Source: Glaciibacter superstes DSM 21135
GTDB lineage: Bacteria; Actinomycetota; Actinomycetes; Actinomycetales; Microbacteriaceae
DNA: 64,000 bases
Assembly (NCBI RefSeq): GCF_000421145.1
Contig: NZ_ATWH01000003.1
Coordinates: 1-64,000 of the forward strand
Direction of reading: 5' to 3'
Within the stretch, counting starts at the first letter, position 1, and every line of letters starts with the position of its first letter. Both the position numbers and the translations under genes were made by a program. Positions 47,291 to 55,962 of this stretch are shown here, piece after piece. The notes beneath the pieces were generated by a model. It was not told the DNA's origin, ran no database searches, and saw only the letters and a program-made list of their open reading frames with translations.

Positions 47291-48769
47291 CTAGCCGGCC
47301 AGCAGCACCTCGATCGGGCCGCGCACGAAGTAGACCAAGAATCCAGCCGCCACGATCCAGAGGAGGGGGCTGATGGCCTTCGCCTTGCCAGAGAACGACC
47401 GCACGAGCACCCAGCTGATGAAGCCGGCACCGATTCCGTTGGCGATCGAGTAGGTCAGCGGCATGATCACGATGGTGAGGAACACCGGCAGCACGATCGA
47501 GAACTCGCCGAAGTCGATGTGGCGGATCTGCGAGACCATCAGCGCACCGACGATCACGAGCGCGGAAGCCGCCACCTCGAGCGGAACGATCTGGGTGAGC
47601 GGGGTGAAGAACATCGCCGCCAGGAACAGCACACCGGTGACCACGTTCGCGAAACCGGTGCGTGCGCCCTCGCCGATTCCGGCACCGGATTCGATGAAGA
47701 CGGTGTTCGATGAAGCGGATGCCGCGCCGCCGACGACCGCACCGACGCCCTCAACGATGAGCGCAGACTTCAGCCTCGGGAAATTGCCCTTCTTGTCCGA
47801 GAGTCCGGCCTCGTTCGCCAGCCCGGTCATGGTGCCCATGGCATCGAAGAAGTTCGTGAAGACCAGCGTGAATACCAGCATCACGGCCGCGAGCACGCCG
47901 ATCCGTTCGAATGCGCCGAAGCTGACCTGGCCGATGAGCCCGAAGTCGGGTGCAGCGACGAGTGAGGTCGGCAGAACCGGGGCGTTGAGGTTCCAGCCTG
48001 CCGGGTTGGTGCCGAGCGACGGTCCCACCTTGAAGATGGCTTCGAGGATGACCGCGATGACGGTTGTCGCGACGATGCCGATCAGCAGTGCAGCCTTGAC
48101 CTTGCGTGCGAGCAGGATGCCGGTGAGGATCAGGCCGATCACGAAGACCGTCGTCGGCAGGGTGACGACGGAACCGTTGTCACCGAGCTGTACGGGAGGG
48201 GATGCGGCACCACTCGATCGCACGAAGCCGGAATCGACGAGTCCGATGAAGGCGATGAAGAAGCCGATGCCGACGGTGATGGCGATCTTCAGCTGCTGCG
48301 GAACGGCGTCGAAGATCATGGCACGCAGTCCGGTCGACGACAGCAGCACGATGATCAGTCCGTTGATCAGCACGAGCCCCATGGCCTCTGGCCAGGTGAT
48401 CTGGCCGACGACGCTGGCAGCGAGGAAGGAGTTGATTCCGAGTCCGGCAGCGAACCCGAACGGAAGCCTGGCAATGACACCGAAGAGGATCGTCATCACT
48501 CCGGCGGTCAGCGCCGTGACCGCGGCGACCTGGGCGTTGGGCAGCCAGCCTCCTGCGACATCGAGCGTTGCCTGGTCTGCGCTGAAACCGCCGAGGATGA
48601 GCGGGTTCAGAATGACGATATACGCCATCGTGACAAACGTCACCACCCCGCCGCGGATCTCGCGGGACCAGCTCGACCCTCTTCCGGTGATCTCGAAGTA
48701 TCGGTCGAAACGGCCCTTCAGGCCTGACTTCGGCGAACGCGCGGACGTGGTGGTGTCTGTGCTGGAAAT
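47291..48769 (-). CDS. NCS2-family (AzgA-like) purine permease
   Basis: A membrane protein of about 490 residues, with some 12 helices, of the AzgA adenine/guanine/hypoxanthine group: MAYIVILNPLILGG, FGFAAGLGINSFLA, FTNFFDAMGTMTGLANEAG and SANTVFIESGAGIGEGART-like segments. It is a proton symporter for purine bases. The conserved N-terminus (FDRYFEITGRGSSW) lies upstream of the first ATG/GTG/TTG in frame (48646). The only starts that keep it are ATT at 48769 or ATC at 48772, just after GGGGGAG. I take the ATT; a non-AUG start or an upstream sequencing error should be considered. Confidence 0.88.
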   Translation of the reverse strand: MSSTDTTTSARSPKSGLKGRFDRYFEITGRGSSWSREIRGGVVTFVTMAYIVILNPLILGGFSADQATLDVAGGWLPNAQVAAVTALTAGVMTILFGVIARLPFGFAAGLGINSFLAASVVGQITWPEAMGLVLINGLIIVLLSSTGLRAMIFDAVPQQLKIAITVGIGFFIAFIGLVDSGFVRSSGAASPPVQLGDNGSVVTLPTTVFVIGLILTGILLARKVKAALLIGIVATTVIAVILEAIFKVGPSLGTNPAGWNLNAPVLPTSLVAAPDFGLIGQVSFGAFERIGVLAAVMLVFTLVFTNFFDAMGTMTGLANEAGLSDKKGNFPRLKSALIVEGVGAVVGGAASASSNTVFIESGAGIGEGARTGFANVVTGVLFLAAMFFTPLTQIVPLEVAASALVIVGALMVSQIRHIDFGEFSIVLPVFLTIVIMPLTYSIANGIGAGFISWVLVRSFSGKAKAISPLLWIVAAGFLVYFVRGPIEVLLAG

Positions 48770-48863
48770 GATCTGCTCCCCCGGGCCGTTGGGCCGATTC
48801 TCAGGCGACCAGTCTACGGGCTGCGTGGCGGAGTCCGGCGGCGAGTTCAGTTCCGTGGCGAAG

Positions 48864-50447
48864 TCAGACGTGCGGAACGAAGCGACCCCACGCCCGGCGG
48901 CGGTCGCCCAGCGGGTCGGCTTCCACCCGGTCGATGACGTCGATGATGAGCGTCAGCCGCCTGGCTTCGTCGTAACGCGGCCATGCGGCATCCGGTTTCC
49001 CTTGCCTGGCGAAGTTCAGCCACCAGCGCTGCATCCTCGCGCCGACGGCCTGGAAGGCACGGCGTCCGCCGAGCAGGGTCATCCCTCGCCCGGTCACGCC
49101 GTTCAGCCGGTCGAACAACGGGAACAGTTCGATTCCGTGGGTCGCGTCCAGCCCCATCAGCCGTACCAGGAGCGGGGCGGCGTCAAAACGATAGAAGTAC
49201 ACCGGCGCATACCGGGAATGACGCTCACCCACCTTCACGCTCGGGTACCAGAACGAGTAGTCGCCGCCGAAATCGAGGGCGGCCTGTCGCTCCGGAATGC
49301 CCGGGTATTGCGCCTTGATCGCCTTCTTGGCCTTCTTTTTGGTGTTGGCGAAGATCGCGCGGATGCGGACGGGCGTTGTTGCCAGGATGGCGATCCGCCC
49401 ATTGAACAGGGAACCCTCGCGTGCATTGGTGCCGATGATCAGTGGAACCCGGTGAGCGCGTCCGTCGCGGAACGCGTCGAGCGGACGCTCCGGCAGGAAG
49501 TCCCCGTCGATGACCGGGGACAGCGGAATGGTGCCTGGGTCGGCATCCGGAGCTCGACGGGTGAGCACGGTGGTCGCCTCGGCGAGTGTCGAAGGGGCAG
49601 CGGTCAAGAGGAGTTCGACCGGCGAACTGTGTTGTGTCCCGGTCATTTCGCCCACGATCCCGCCCAGGATTCCTGTGTACTCCGAGGCCCATTTGGCCGC
49701 GAGTTCCCTGGGGTAGACCGCGTTCGGCGGGGCGCTCTGGGCAATCGCAGCGTGGAACAGGCCAGCCGCCGCCGGAACCGTCATCAGCGTGGTGACGGCG
49801 TTGCCGCCGGCCGACTCACCAAACAGGGTGACGTCGTTCGGATTGCCACCGAATGCCCGGATGTTGTCGCGCACCCAGTGCAGGGCGGCCACTTGGTCGC
49901 GAAGTCCGAGGTTGCTCTCGAATGGGCGCTTCGGGGTCGAATACTGCGTGAAGTCGAGGTACCCGAGTGCACCGAGACGGTAGTTGATGCTGACGTAGAC
50001 CACTCCGCCCGCGCGCACCAAGCCCTCGCCCTGGCGCGGGACCTCCTGGGAGGATCCGACACTGTATGCCCCACCGTGGATGAAGACCATGACCGGCCGC
50101 AGACCGTCGACATCCGTTGGCGCGGTAGTCGGTTCGGGCATCGGCTCGTCCGGTGCGATCACATTGAGGTTCAGGCAGTCTTCGCCCTGTGGAATGCGCG
50201 GGTGCGCCCCGATGAACTGGCCGCGGCGACTCTGCGGGGCGACGGTTCCAAAGCGGCTGGCGTCGTGGATTCCGTCCCATGCTTCAACGGGCGTCGGTGC
50301 CCGGAACCGGAGCGGACCAACGGGGGCCGCGGCGTATGGGATGCCCCGCCAGGCACGTATTCCACGTTCGGCAACGCCACGAACAACGCCGCCGGCCACC
50401 TGCACATCGAGGGCTTCCGGAATCGCGGTCTGGGTGAGTCGGGACAC
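48864..50447 (-). CDS. type B carboxylesterase/lipase
   Basis: A 527-residue carboxylesterase. It has the early RGIPYAAAPVGPLRF segment and EDCLNLNV, VFIHGGAYSVGS (oxyanion hole) and FGESAGGNAV with the nucleophilic serine. An acid residue and histidine are expected in the C-terminal third. It hydrolyses esters; substrate and secretion are unclear, as no signal peptide is seen. The GTG start at 50447 has a weak AGGA upstream. It is transcribed towards the purine permease with about 95 bases between. Confidence 0.92.
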   Translation of the reverse strand: MSRLTQTAIPEALDVQVAGGVVRGVAERGIRAWRGIPYAAAPVGPLRFRAPTPVEAWDGIHDASRFGTVAPQSRRGQFIGAHPRIPQGEDCLNLNVIAPDEPMPEPTTAPTDVDGLRPVMVFIHGGAYSVGSSQEVPRQGEGLVRAGGVVYVSINYRLGALGYLDFTQYSTPKRPFESNLGLRDQVAALHWVRDNIRAFGGNPNDVTLFGESAGGNAVTTLMTVPAAAGLFHAAIAQSAPPNAVYPRELAAKWASEYTGILGGIVGEMTGTQHSSPVELLLTAAPSTLAEATTVLTRRAPDADPGTIPLSPVIDGDFLPERPLDAFRDGRAHRVPLIIGTNAREGSLFNGRIAILATTPVRIRAIFANTKKKAKKAIKAQYPGIPERQAALDFGGDYSFWYPSVKVGERHSRYAPVYFYRFDAAPLLVRLMGLDATHGIELFPLFDRLNGVTGRGMTLLGGRRAFQAVGARMQRWWLNFARQGKPDAAWPRYDEARRLTLIIDVIDRVEADPLGDRRRAWGRFVPHV

Positions 50448-50591
50448 TGTTGCATCCTAATTGCTTCGATTGGGCAGAACCGGGCCGCCAACCCTGTGAG
50501 CTCTACCTCGGTGGCATTCGATCTCCAGCGGCGCGGAAAACTCTCTTCTCGCTGCTGGAACGCCATTTCGAAGGCCGCTCCCCCAGGATGT

Positions 50592-50597
50592 TAGTTT
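50592..50597 (+). promoter_or_regulatory. -10 element, leaderless start of the DUF218-like gene
   Basis: TAGTTT followed by six bases and the ATG at 50604. Confidence 0.45.
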
Positions 50598-50603
50598 CGT
50601 CTG

Positions 50604-51209
50604 ATGCGAAGACTGCTGATCTTGGTCGGGTCGATCACCGGGATTCTCCTCTGGAGTGAGTTTGTGCACTGGCGATCCTCCCGGCGACGCATGGGAGGCC
50701 TACAGGGAAGCGGCGGCCGTGAAGCGGTACTTGTGCTCGGGTATAAGAATCGTGGGACACGCGCGAACTACATCAATCGCTTCCGAGTGCGGGCTGCGCT
50801 CCGCTCACAAGATTGTGATGCCCAAGAGAGCGTTCTGGTGTTGTGCGGCGGGTCTGTGGCCGGCGAGATCGCCGAAGCGGACCTGTTGGCACGTTACGCC
50901 CGTTTTGAGTTGGGCTATACGGGGCCAATTCTCACGGAGCCGGACAGTCGCACGACGTGGGAGAACATCCAGAATGCGATCCCGTTGATTGAGGAATTCG
51001 ACGTCATCAAGATTGTGTCCAACTCGCTCCACGCCGAGAAGGCGCGCGCGTACGTGTGGAAGCTTCGTCCCGACCTGGCCCAGCGGCTCGTCGCCGCGAA
51101 GGAATATCGGTTCGGCGAGATGACTTTTGTCAAACCCGTCGCGGCGCTCATCGGTCTGGAGAACCTTCGAGGCATTGAGTCCGCGCCCGAAACCGGGCCC
51201 AGAGCGTGA
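50604..51209 (+). CDS. YdcF/DUF218-family protein
   Basis: A 201-residue protein with one N-terminal hydrophobic helix (LLILVGSITGILLW) and a DUF218 domain: AVLVLGYKNRG, VLCGGSVAGEIAEADLL, EPDSRTTWENIQNA and VSNSLHAEKAR. E. coli relatives (SanA, ElyC, YdcF) act in envelope maintenance or bind S-adenosylmethionine; the role is not known here. By eye its codon use is somewhat less GC-rich than its neighbours. It is convergent with the methyltransferase, with 14 bases between the stops. Confidence 0.8.
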   Translation: MRRLLILVGSITGILLWSEFVHWRSSRRRMGGLQGSGGREAVLVLGYKNRGTRANYINRFRVRAALRSQDCDAQESVLVLCGGSVAGEIAEADLLARYARFELGYTGPILTEPDSRTTWENIQNAIPLIEEFDVIKIVSNSLHAEKARAYVWKLRPDLAQRLVAAKEYRFGEMTFVKPVAALIGLENLRGIESAPETGPRA

Positions 51210-51223
51210 CGATCATTGTGGGC

Positions 51224-51838
51224 TCACCGGGTAACAGGCTTGGACCACGTGATTGAGTAGCGCCACAGTGCATGCCGGCGAAAACGGGCACCAGGTAGCA
51301 GCTCGGCGGCCAGGCGCCGCATCGCGGTATAAGACTCGGGAGGTGGCCACACCTTCGGCGAGGGATGCTCCCAATAGCCCCGCGTCGCAGAAAGTGCGCG
51401 ATGAGTGACCAGACCCGCAATCTCGAATGGCAGGTCTCGCACCGTGCCGGCGTGCGCGAGTCCAAGGATCGCCAGCGCGCCTCCGGGCCTAAGCAGGGCA
51501 CGCATCCGGTTCAACGCCGCCGACGCATCCATGTGATGCAGGGTTGCCACTGAGACGACGAAGTCGAACGACTCAGGCTGGAAGGGGTATTCAAGGAAAT
51601 CACCGAGTATGTACTCGACCCGCAGGGCCCCATCTTGACGCCTGGCCTCGTCGATGCTCGGCTGGTCAGAGTCGATGCCGATGACGGTGGGTACGATGCC
51701 CGCCAGAGCGCGGGTCAGTGCGCCCTCCCCGCAGCCGACGTCAAGGGCCGACCGAGCATTCGCCGGAATCGTGCGCAACAGGGCAGAGTGATAGTGGCTG
51801 TTGTGGTTCCACTGTTCAACAGTCTCGGCCATGATCAC
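51224..51838 (-). CDS. class I SAM-dependent methyltransferase
   Basis: A 204-residue Rossmann methyltransferase with motif I ALDVGCGEGALTRALAG, an acidic residue at IGIDSD binding the ribose of SAM, and FDFVVSVATLHHMDA. The C-terminal part is tryptophan- and arginine-rich (YWEHPSPKVWPPPESYTAMR). Members methylate varied small molecules; nothing shows the acceptor. The GTG at 51838 or the ATG at 51832 may start it. Confidence 0.88.
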   Translation of the reverse strand: MIMAETVEQWNHNSHYHSALLRTIPANARSALDVGCGEGALTRALAGIVPTVIGIDSDQPSIDEARRQDGALRVEYILGDFLEYPFQPESFDFVVSVATLHHMDASAALNRMRALLRPGGALAILGLAHAGTVRDLPFEIAGLVTHRALSATRGYWEHPSPKVWPPPESYTAMRRLAAELLPGARFRRHALWRYSITWSKPVTR

Positions 51839-51933
51839 GATCTTGCCATGTGACCACTCACCGGCTGCCGGCGCGCGGGCATCCAGCGGGCGGCTCCGTA
51901 TTGATAACTACGCCGCTAAATCCCTGTGGCGAA

Positions 51934-53385
51934 CTAGAAGGGCGGGTTGTCGGGGAGGACTGCTTTCATGGGTTCGATCGCGGGTGTCGTGATCGCGGTG
52001 GCTCCCAGCGGGGATGTCCATTCGAGGATGCTGCCCGGTTTCTGGGTCAGCTTCCATGCGGTGAGGTGTTTCAGCAGATGGTGCGGGCGGCAGAGATTTG
52101 AGAGGTTGGATTCGTCGGTCGGCCCGCCGAACTGCGCATCCCTCGTGTGATCGATGTCGGTCTCCGACGCGGGTCGGCCGCAGCCGGGATACCGGCAGGT
52201 GCCATCTCGCAACGTGAGCCAGTCGCGGAGGTCTTTCGGGGGCCGGTACCTGTCTTTGCCGAAGGAGAGAACGATCCCCGTCTCCGGGTGGGTCAGGATC
52301 CGGGTGAACCACGGCGCCTTCGCCGCGAGACCCCTGGCAGTGTCTGGGTCGATGGGACCATACCCCTCCAATTGCCCGGGCTCATCGCTCTGGCCCATCA
52401 GCGTGAACACCGGGACGGTCACGAACACCGTCGGGCGGATACCCCAGTCCGGAACACCCGCCTGACGCTTCCCACCACCGTTCTTCCCGCCGGTCTTACC
52501 GTCCTTGTGCTTCCGGCCGGACTGCCGGTACGCACCATCCTTCAGTTCGCTCTCGGGGATGCCGTCCATCAACAGGGCGGCGGCAACATCCGAGCGCAAC
52601 TGCGTCAACGTGCGGGCCTCACCCGGGTGCTGCATACTCGTTGCGATGCCCGTGACGCGGCGGTAGATCGCCTGCGCGTCGGTGACGGGCAGGTACTGGT
52701 GCAACCACGCCATCCCGTCGAGGTCGGGTTCGAGCACGAACCGGCGCTCGGCGGCCGCTTTCTTCGCCCGTTCCTTGATGGAGTCGGGGTGGAGGCGTTC
52801 CCTGGCTTTGACCGCCGCATGACGGAACCGTGCCACCGGCACCCGATACGCAACATCCAACACCGCATCCTCGAACTCGGCACGAGCCTCTTCCGGGAGC
52901 GTGCCGGCCTGGTCAATGATGACCTGCGCGTGCGAATACGAGATCAACCCCAACTCCAGCGCCTCCAGCGTGCGAGGCAACTCATGCACCAAAACCCGGC
53001 TCTCCGCAATACGCTTCGCCGTCGCGGTCTCCGACAGAGTCAACTGCACCGCCAATTCCGAGGCAAACACCCGCACATTCCACGCGGCACGTTCGGAATC
53101 GGTCAGCGGGGCGTTCGAGTCAACGAACACGTCAGACGTCTCAGACCACACCCTCGCCCGATCGATCTTCCGCGCCATACCGGCAGCCCGGATCGCGGCC
53201 TCCGACCAGTCCTCTACCACGTCGTCGACGAACACGCGGAGCCGGTCAGCGTACCCATCCGGGAGAACGTCCCGACGGTACGCCAACGACACCAGATCAT
53301 CAAGATCACCAACATCCGGAGGCGCATCACCCCACTCCGGATGACACCCCCACGGACCCTGCACTTCCAAATCGTCTTCGTCCAT
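51934..53385 (-). CDS. DUF222/HNH endonuclease-family protein (13E12 repeat family)
   Basis: A 483-residue protein. The DUF222 region spans residues 60-300 and the C-terminal HNH motif reads GTCRYPGCGRPASETDIDHT, then NLSNLCRPHHLLKH, with two CxxC-type cysteine pairs, Asp-His and the His-His pair. This family is greatly expanded in actinobacteria and often repeated in genomes; its substrate and role are not known, and it behaves like a mobile or selfish gene. The ATG at 53385 is taken (MDEDDLEVQG); the frame continues open to 53523. A lysine/glycine-rich linker (KHKDGKTGGKNGGGKR) is near residue 340. It is intact, unlike the remnant at 3661. Confidence 0.85.
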   Translation of the reverse strand: MDEDDLEVQGPWGCHPEWGDAPPDVGDLDDLVSLAYRRDVLPDGYADRLRVFVDDVVEDWSEAAIRAAGMARKIDRARVWSETSDVFVDSNAPLTDSERAAWNVRVFASELAVQLTLSETATAKRIAESRVLVHELPRTLEALELGLISYSHAQVIIDQAGTLPEEARAEFEDAVLDVAYRVPVARFRHAAVKARERLHPDSIKERAKKAAAERRFVLEPDLDGMAWLHQYLPVTDAQAIYRRVTGIATSMQHPGEARTLTQLRSDVAAALLMDGIPESELKDGAYRQSGRKHKDGKTGGKNGGGKRQAGVPDWGIRPTVFVTVPVFTLMGQSDEPGQLEGYGPIDPDTARGLAAKAPWFTRILTHPETGIVLSFGKDRYRPPKDLRDWLTLRDGTCRYPGCGRPASETDIDHTRDAQFGGPTDESNLSNLCRPHHLLKHLTAWKLTQKPGSILEWTSPLGATAITTPAIEPMKAVLPDNPPF

Positions 53386-53452
53386 GACCACAGTCAACAA
53401 CACACCACCGACACTCCCGTCAGCCGCCACGGCGTGCCCGCGGCGGCGTGGG

Positions 53453-53791
53453 TCAGCTGCCGCCGTGGAGGGCGGGGATGACCAGGTAGACACCGTAGAG
53501 AACCGCGCCGGCACACAGCACAAAGCACACGTACGCGCTGATCAGCGCAAGTCGTTTCTGGCCCGGCGAGAGGGGGTTCGCCTTCGCGGCCTTCCGGGCC
53601 CGCTTCGCCTCCTTCTGCGCCTGCTTCTGCGTGAGGATCGTGATCGCACCGGTGAACTCAGCCGGTTCAACAACCGGGATGCGACCGGCGGTCGTCATCA
53701 GCCGCAGCCCGAACGCGTAGAGGCTCACAACAATCGCTGCAGCGACGAGCGACGCGACAGCGACAACAAGGAATGCGGCCCAGTCGATCAC
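53453..53791 (-). CDS. small two-helix membrane protein, PiT-associated
   Basis: A 112-residue protein with a helix at residues 4-30 (WAAFLVVAVASLVAAAIVVS), a charged lysine/glutamine-rich loop (KQAQKEAKRARKAAKANP) and a second helix at 82-107. I recognise no named domain. Its ATG overlaps the stop of the phosphate-transporter gene by four bases (ATGA), so it is co-translated with it. A similar small protein commonly follows PiT transporters in actinobacteria, and it may be an accessory subunit (inference). Confidence 0.8.
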   Translation of the reverse strand: MIDWAAFLVVAVASLVAAAIVVSLYAFGLRLMTTAGRIPVVEPAEFTGAITILTQKQAQKEAKRARKAAKANPLSPGQKRLALISAYVCFVLCAGAVLYGVYLVIPALHGGS

Positions 53792-54993
53792 AGTGCCACC
53801 TTCTTACGGTCCTGGCGCGGTGGCTTCCTGGGCGTCTTCCGAATCTTGACGACGCGACCGGCGTCATCAATGTCGTTGATGTTCAGCGCGTTATGGTGCG
53901 AGACCTTCTCACGCCGCGACCACCAGAAGATACCGGCGATCACGACTGCTCCGATCACTGCGTCCAAGATGATGCCAATCGGCCCGATGTGCGCCAAACC
54001 CGCCGCGAACGCTCCCATGATCGCCGACGCAGGCAGTGTGAGAACCCAGCCGAGCGCGATCTTCCCCGCCATTCCCCAACGCACCGATGAACCGCGGCGA
54101 CCGAGCCCCGAACCGATTACTGAACCTGATGCAACCTGCGTCGTAGAGAGCGCGAAGCCGAGGTGGCTCGAGGCGAGAATCGTCGCTGCTGTGCTGGTCT
54201 CCGCCGCAAAACCCTGGGCAGGTTTGACCTCGGTCAGTCCGCGGCCCATGGTACGGATGATGCGCCAGCCACCGGTGTATGTTCCGATCGCAATAGCCAT
54301 GGCGCACGCCGCGATCACCCAGAACTCCGGGCCACTCCCGACGGCCTGGAAACCACCGGCGATCAGTGTCAGCGTGATAACGCCCATCGTCTTCTGAGCA
54401 TCGTTGGTGCCGTGCGCGAGGGCGACGAGCGAAGACGAGAAGATCTGCGCGTAGCGGAACCCACCGCGCCCGTCTGGTTTGCCGATCTCCCTGCGCGTGA
54501 TCGCGTAGGCAATCTTCGTGGCCGCGAACGCCACAATTCCAGCGATCAATGGAGCGATCAGGGCCGGAAGGATGACCTTCTCGACAACAACGCCGTAGTC
54601 AACGGCTCCGAATCCGGCACCGATGATTGCCGCACCGATCAGGCCGCCGAACAGCGCGTGGCTCGAGCTGGACGGCAACCCGCGCAGCCAGGTGATGAGG
54701 TTCCAGACGATCGCACCGATCAGGCCGGCGAAGATCAGCTCAGGAGTGATGCTGACGCTGTCTGCACCGTCGCCCTCCTTGATGATGCCGCCCGACACCG
54801 TTCTGGCGACCTCGGTCGAGAGAAAGGCGCCGACCAGGTTGAGGACCGCAGCGACAGCGACAGCGACCTTCGGACGCATGGCGCCGGTCGCGATCGGAGT
54901 TGCCATCGCATTCGCCGTGTCGTGGAATCCGTTGGTGAAGTCGAAAATGAGTGCCAGTACGATGACCAGCACGACGATGAGGGTGAAATCCAC
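53788..54993 (-). CDS. inorganic phosphate transporter, PiT family
   Basis: A 401-residue membrane protein with about ten helices and the two internal signature repeats: FDFTNGFHDTANAMATPIAT near the N-terminus and VALAHGTNDAQKTMGVITLT in the second half. It imports metal-phosphate with protons at low affinity. The start is GTG at 54993. It is coupled by ATGA overlap to the small membrane protein downstream. No phoU or pap-type phosphatase gene lies beside it. Confidence 0.94.
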   Translation of the reverse strand: MDFTLIVVLVIVLALIFDFTNGFHDTANAMATPIATGAMRPKVAVAVAAVLNLVGAFLSTEVARTVSGGIIKEGDGADSVSITPELIFAGLIGAIVWNLITWLRGLPSSSSHALFGGLIGAAIIGAGFGAVDYGVVVEKVILPALIAPLIAGIVAFAATKIAYAITRREIGKPDGRGGFRYAQIFSSSLVALAHGTNDAQKTMGVITLTLIAGGFQAVGSGPEFWVIAACAMAIAIGTYTGGWRIIRTMGRGLTEVKPAQGFAAETSTAATILASSHLGFALSTTQVASGSVIGSGLGRRGSSVRWGMAGKIALGWVLTLPASAIMGAFAAGLAHIGPIGIILDAVIGAVVIAGIFWWSRREKVSHHNALNINDIDDAGRVVKIRKTPRKPPRQDRKKVAL

Positions 54994-55126
54994 CGGCGTC
55001 TTTCTCTATGTGGTGAGCAACCGGAAGCAACCCGTCCCGGCGTTCAATCGAATTTCATGAGCCGTTAATCGGACCCGTCTGATCCTGACACCCACGGGGA
55101 GCAAGGTCAACTCAGCCGATATGAAT

Positions 55127-55600
55127 TCAACCGCGGGCAACCACAGACCGCAGGTCTTCGCCGAAGGTGAACCTCTCGAGCACCGGACTGCCGGTCAGCA
55201 CCCCTGGCAACCAGTGTTTCGCGTCGTCCCACATCTCGTCGACGGGCAGTTCTGCAACGTCAAACCACCGCGGATCCAATTCATCCGATTCGCGCGGCGT
55301 GCCCCTCCAGCGCGTGCAGACGAAGACGTTCGACACCTGACTCCAGGCCTCGCGGTGCGGAAACAGGTAGGTCAGCACACCGAGAGGCACGAGATCGGAT
55401 GCCGCGACCACCAGACCGGACTCCTCCTCGATCTCGCGCACTGCAGCATCCACCGCCGTCTCTCCTCGTTCGAGCTTTCCTCCCAGACCGACGATGTTTC
55501 CTTGGCCGAGGCCCTTCTTCTTGCGCCCCAGGAGGACCTCAGATCGCCCATCGGGCGTTACGCGCATGAGATAACACACGCAGACCTGAGGCAGAACCAT
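55127..55600 (-). CDS. Nudix hydrolase, MutT/8-oxo-dGTP-pyrophosphatase-like
   Basis: A 157-residue Nudix protein. The complete box is GKLERGETAVDAAVREIEEE plus SGL (G-x5-E-x7-REUxEExGU). The sequence begins MVLPQVCVCYLM and ends RWFDVAELPVDEMWDDAKHW-like, as in human MTH1-type enzymes that clear oxidised purine nucleotides. The ATG at 55600 is preferred over 55642 because a TACGAT box ends six bases before it. It is divergent from the mycoredoxin gene, with 60 bases between, which suggests shared oxidative-stress roles. Confidence 0.9.
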   Translation of the reverse strand: MVLPQVCVCYLMRVTPDGRSEVLLGRKKKGLGQGNIVGLGGKLERGETAVDAAVREIEEESGLVVAASDLVPLGVLTYLFPHREAWSQVSNVFVCTRWRGTPRESDELDPRWFDVAELPVDEMWDDAKHWLPGVLTGSPVLERFTFGEDLRSVVARG

Positions 55601-55606
55601 GTTTTC

Positions 55607-55612
55607 ATCGTA
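55607..55612 (-). promoter_or_regulatory. -10 element, leaderless start of the Nudix gene
   Basis: TACGAT followed by six bases and the ATG at 55600. Confidence 0.45.
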
Positions 55613-55648
55613 GCCAAGCGACTGGCGAATGCGCCCACTCACCGGAGA

Positions 55649-55654
55649 TAGTCT
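55649..55654 (+). promoter_or_regulatory. -10 element, leaderless start of the mycoredoxin gene
   Basis: TAGTCT followed by six bases and the ATG at 55661. It faces the Nudix promoter from the same 60-base spacer. Confidence 0.45.
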
Positions 55655-55660
55655 GAAGGT

Positions 55661-55915
55661 ATGGACTTTGTGCCCGGCTCCGGAACCATCACCATGTTCA
55701 CCACCACGTGGTGCGGCTACTGCTCGCGCCTCAAGTCCCAGCTGGACCGTGCGGGGATCGGTTACCGCGAGATCAATGTCGAGGAAGTCGACGGAACGTC
55801 TGAGCTCGTGATGAGCCTGAACAACGGCAACCGCACGGTACCCACCGTGCTGTTCCCCGACGGCTCGGCCGCCACGAACCCGTCACTCGCACAGGTGCAG
55901 GCAAAGCTCGCCTGA
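55661..55915 (+). CDS. mycoredoxin-type glutaredoxin
   Basis: An 84-residue glutaredoxin-fold protein. TTTWCGYCSRLKSQL holds the CGYC active site seen in many actinobacterial mycoredoxins; NRTVPTVLFPDG holds the cis-proline loop. Mycoredoxins reduce mycothiol mixed disulfides in the cytoplasm, so the host probably uses mycothiol, in keeping with an actinobacterium. The ATG is directly downstream of a TAGTCT box. It is convergent with phosphofructokinase. Confidence 0.88.
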   Translation: MDFVPGSGTITMFTTTWCGYCSRLKSQLDRAGIGYREINVEEVDGTSELVMSLNNGNRTVPTVLFPDGSAATNPSLAQVQAKLA

Positions 55916-55928
55916 CCCCGCGCGCGCC

Positions 55929-55962
55929 TGACTCAGCCGAAGAGCATGACTCAGCCGAAGAG
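55929..55962. repeat. 18-bp-period duplication covering the pfkA stop codon
   Basis: TGACTCAGCCGAAGAG occurs at 55929-55944 and 55947-55962. The second copy encodes the end of phosphofructokinase and its stop on the minus strand; the first is a non-coding duplicate downstream of it. Confidence 0.85.

Noticed and set aside
47463..50594. A 1043-codon open frame on the plus strand
   Set aside because: It lies antisense to the purine permease and the carboxylesterase, both with clear motifs; its own translation is low-complexity and unlike any protein. GC-rich codon use leaves such antisense frames open.
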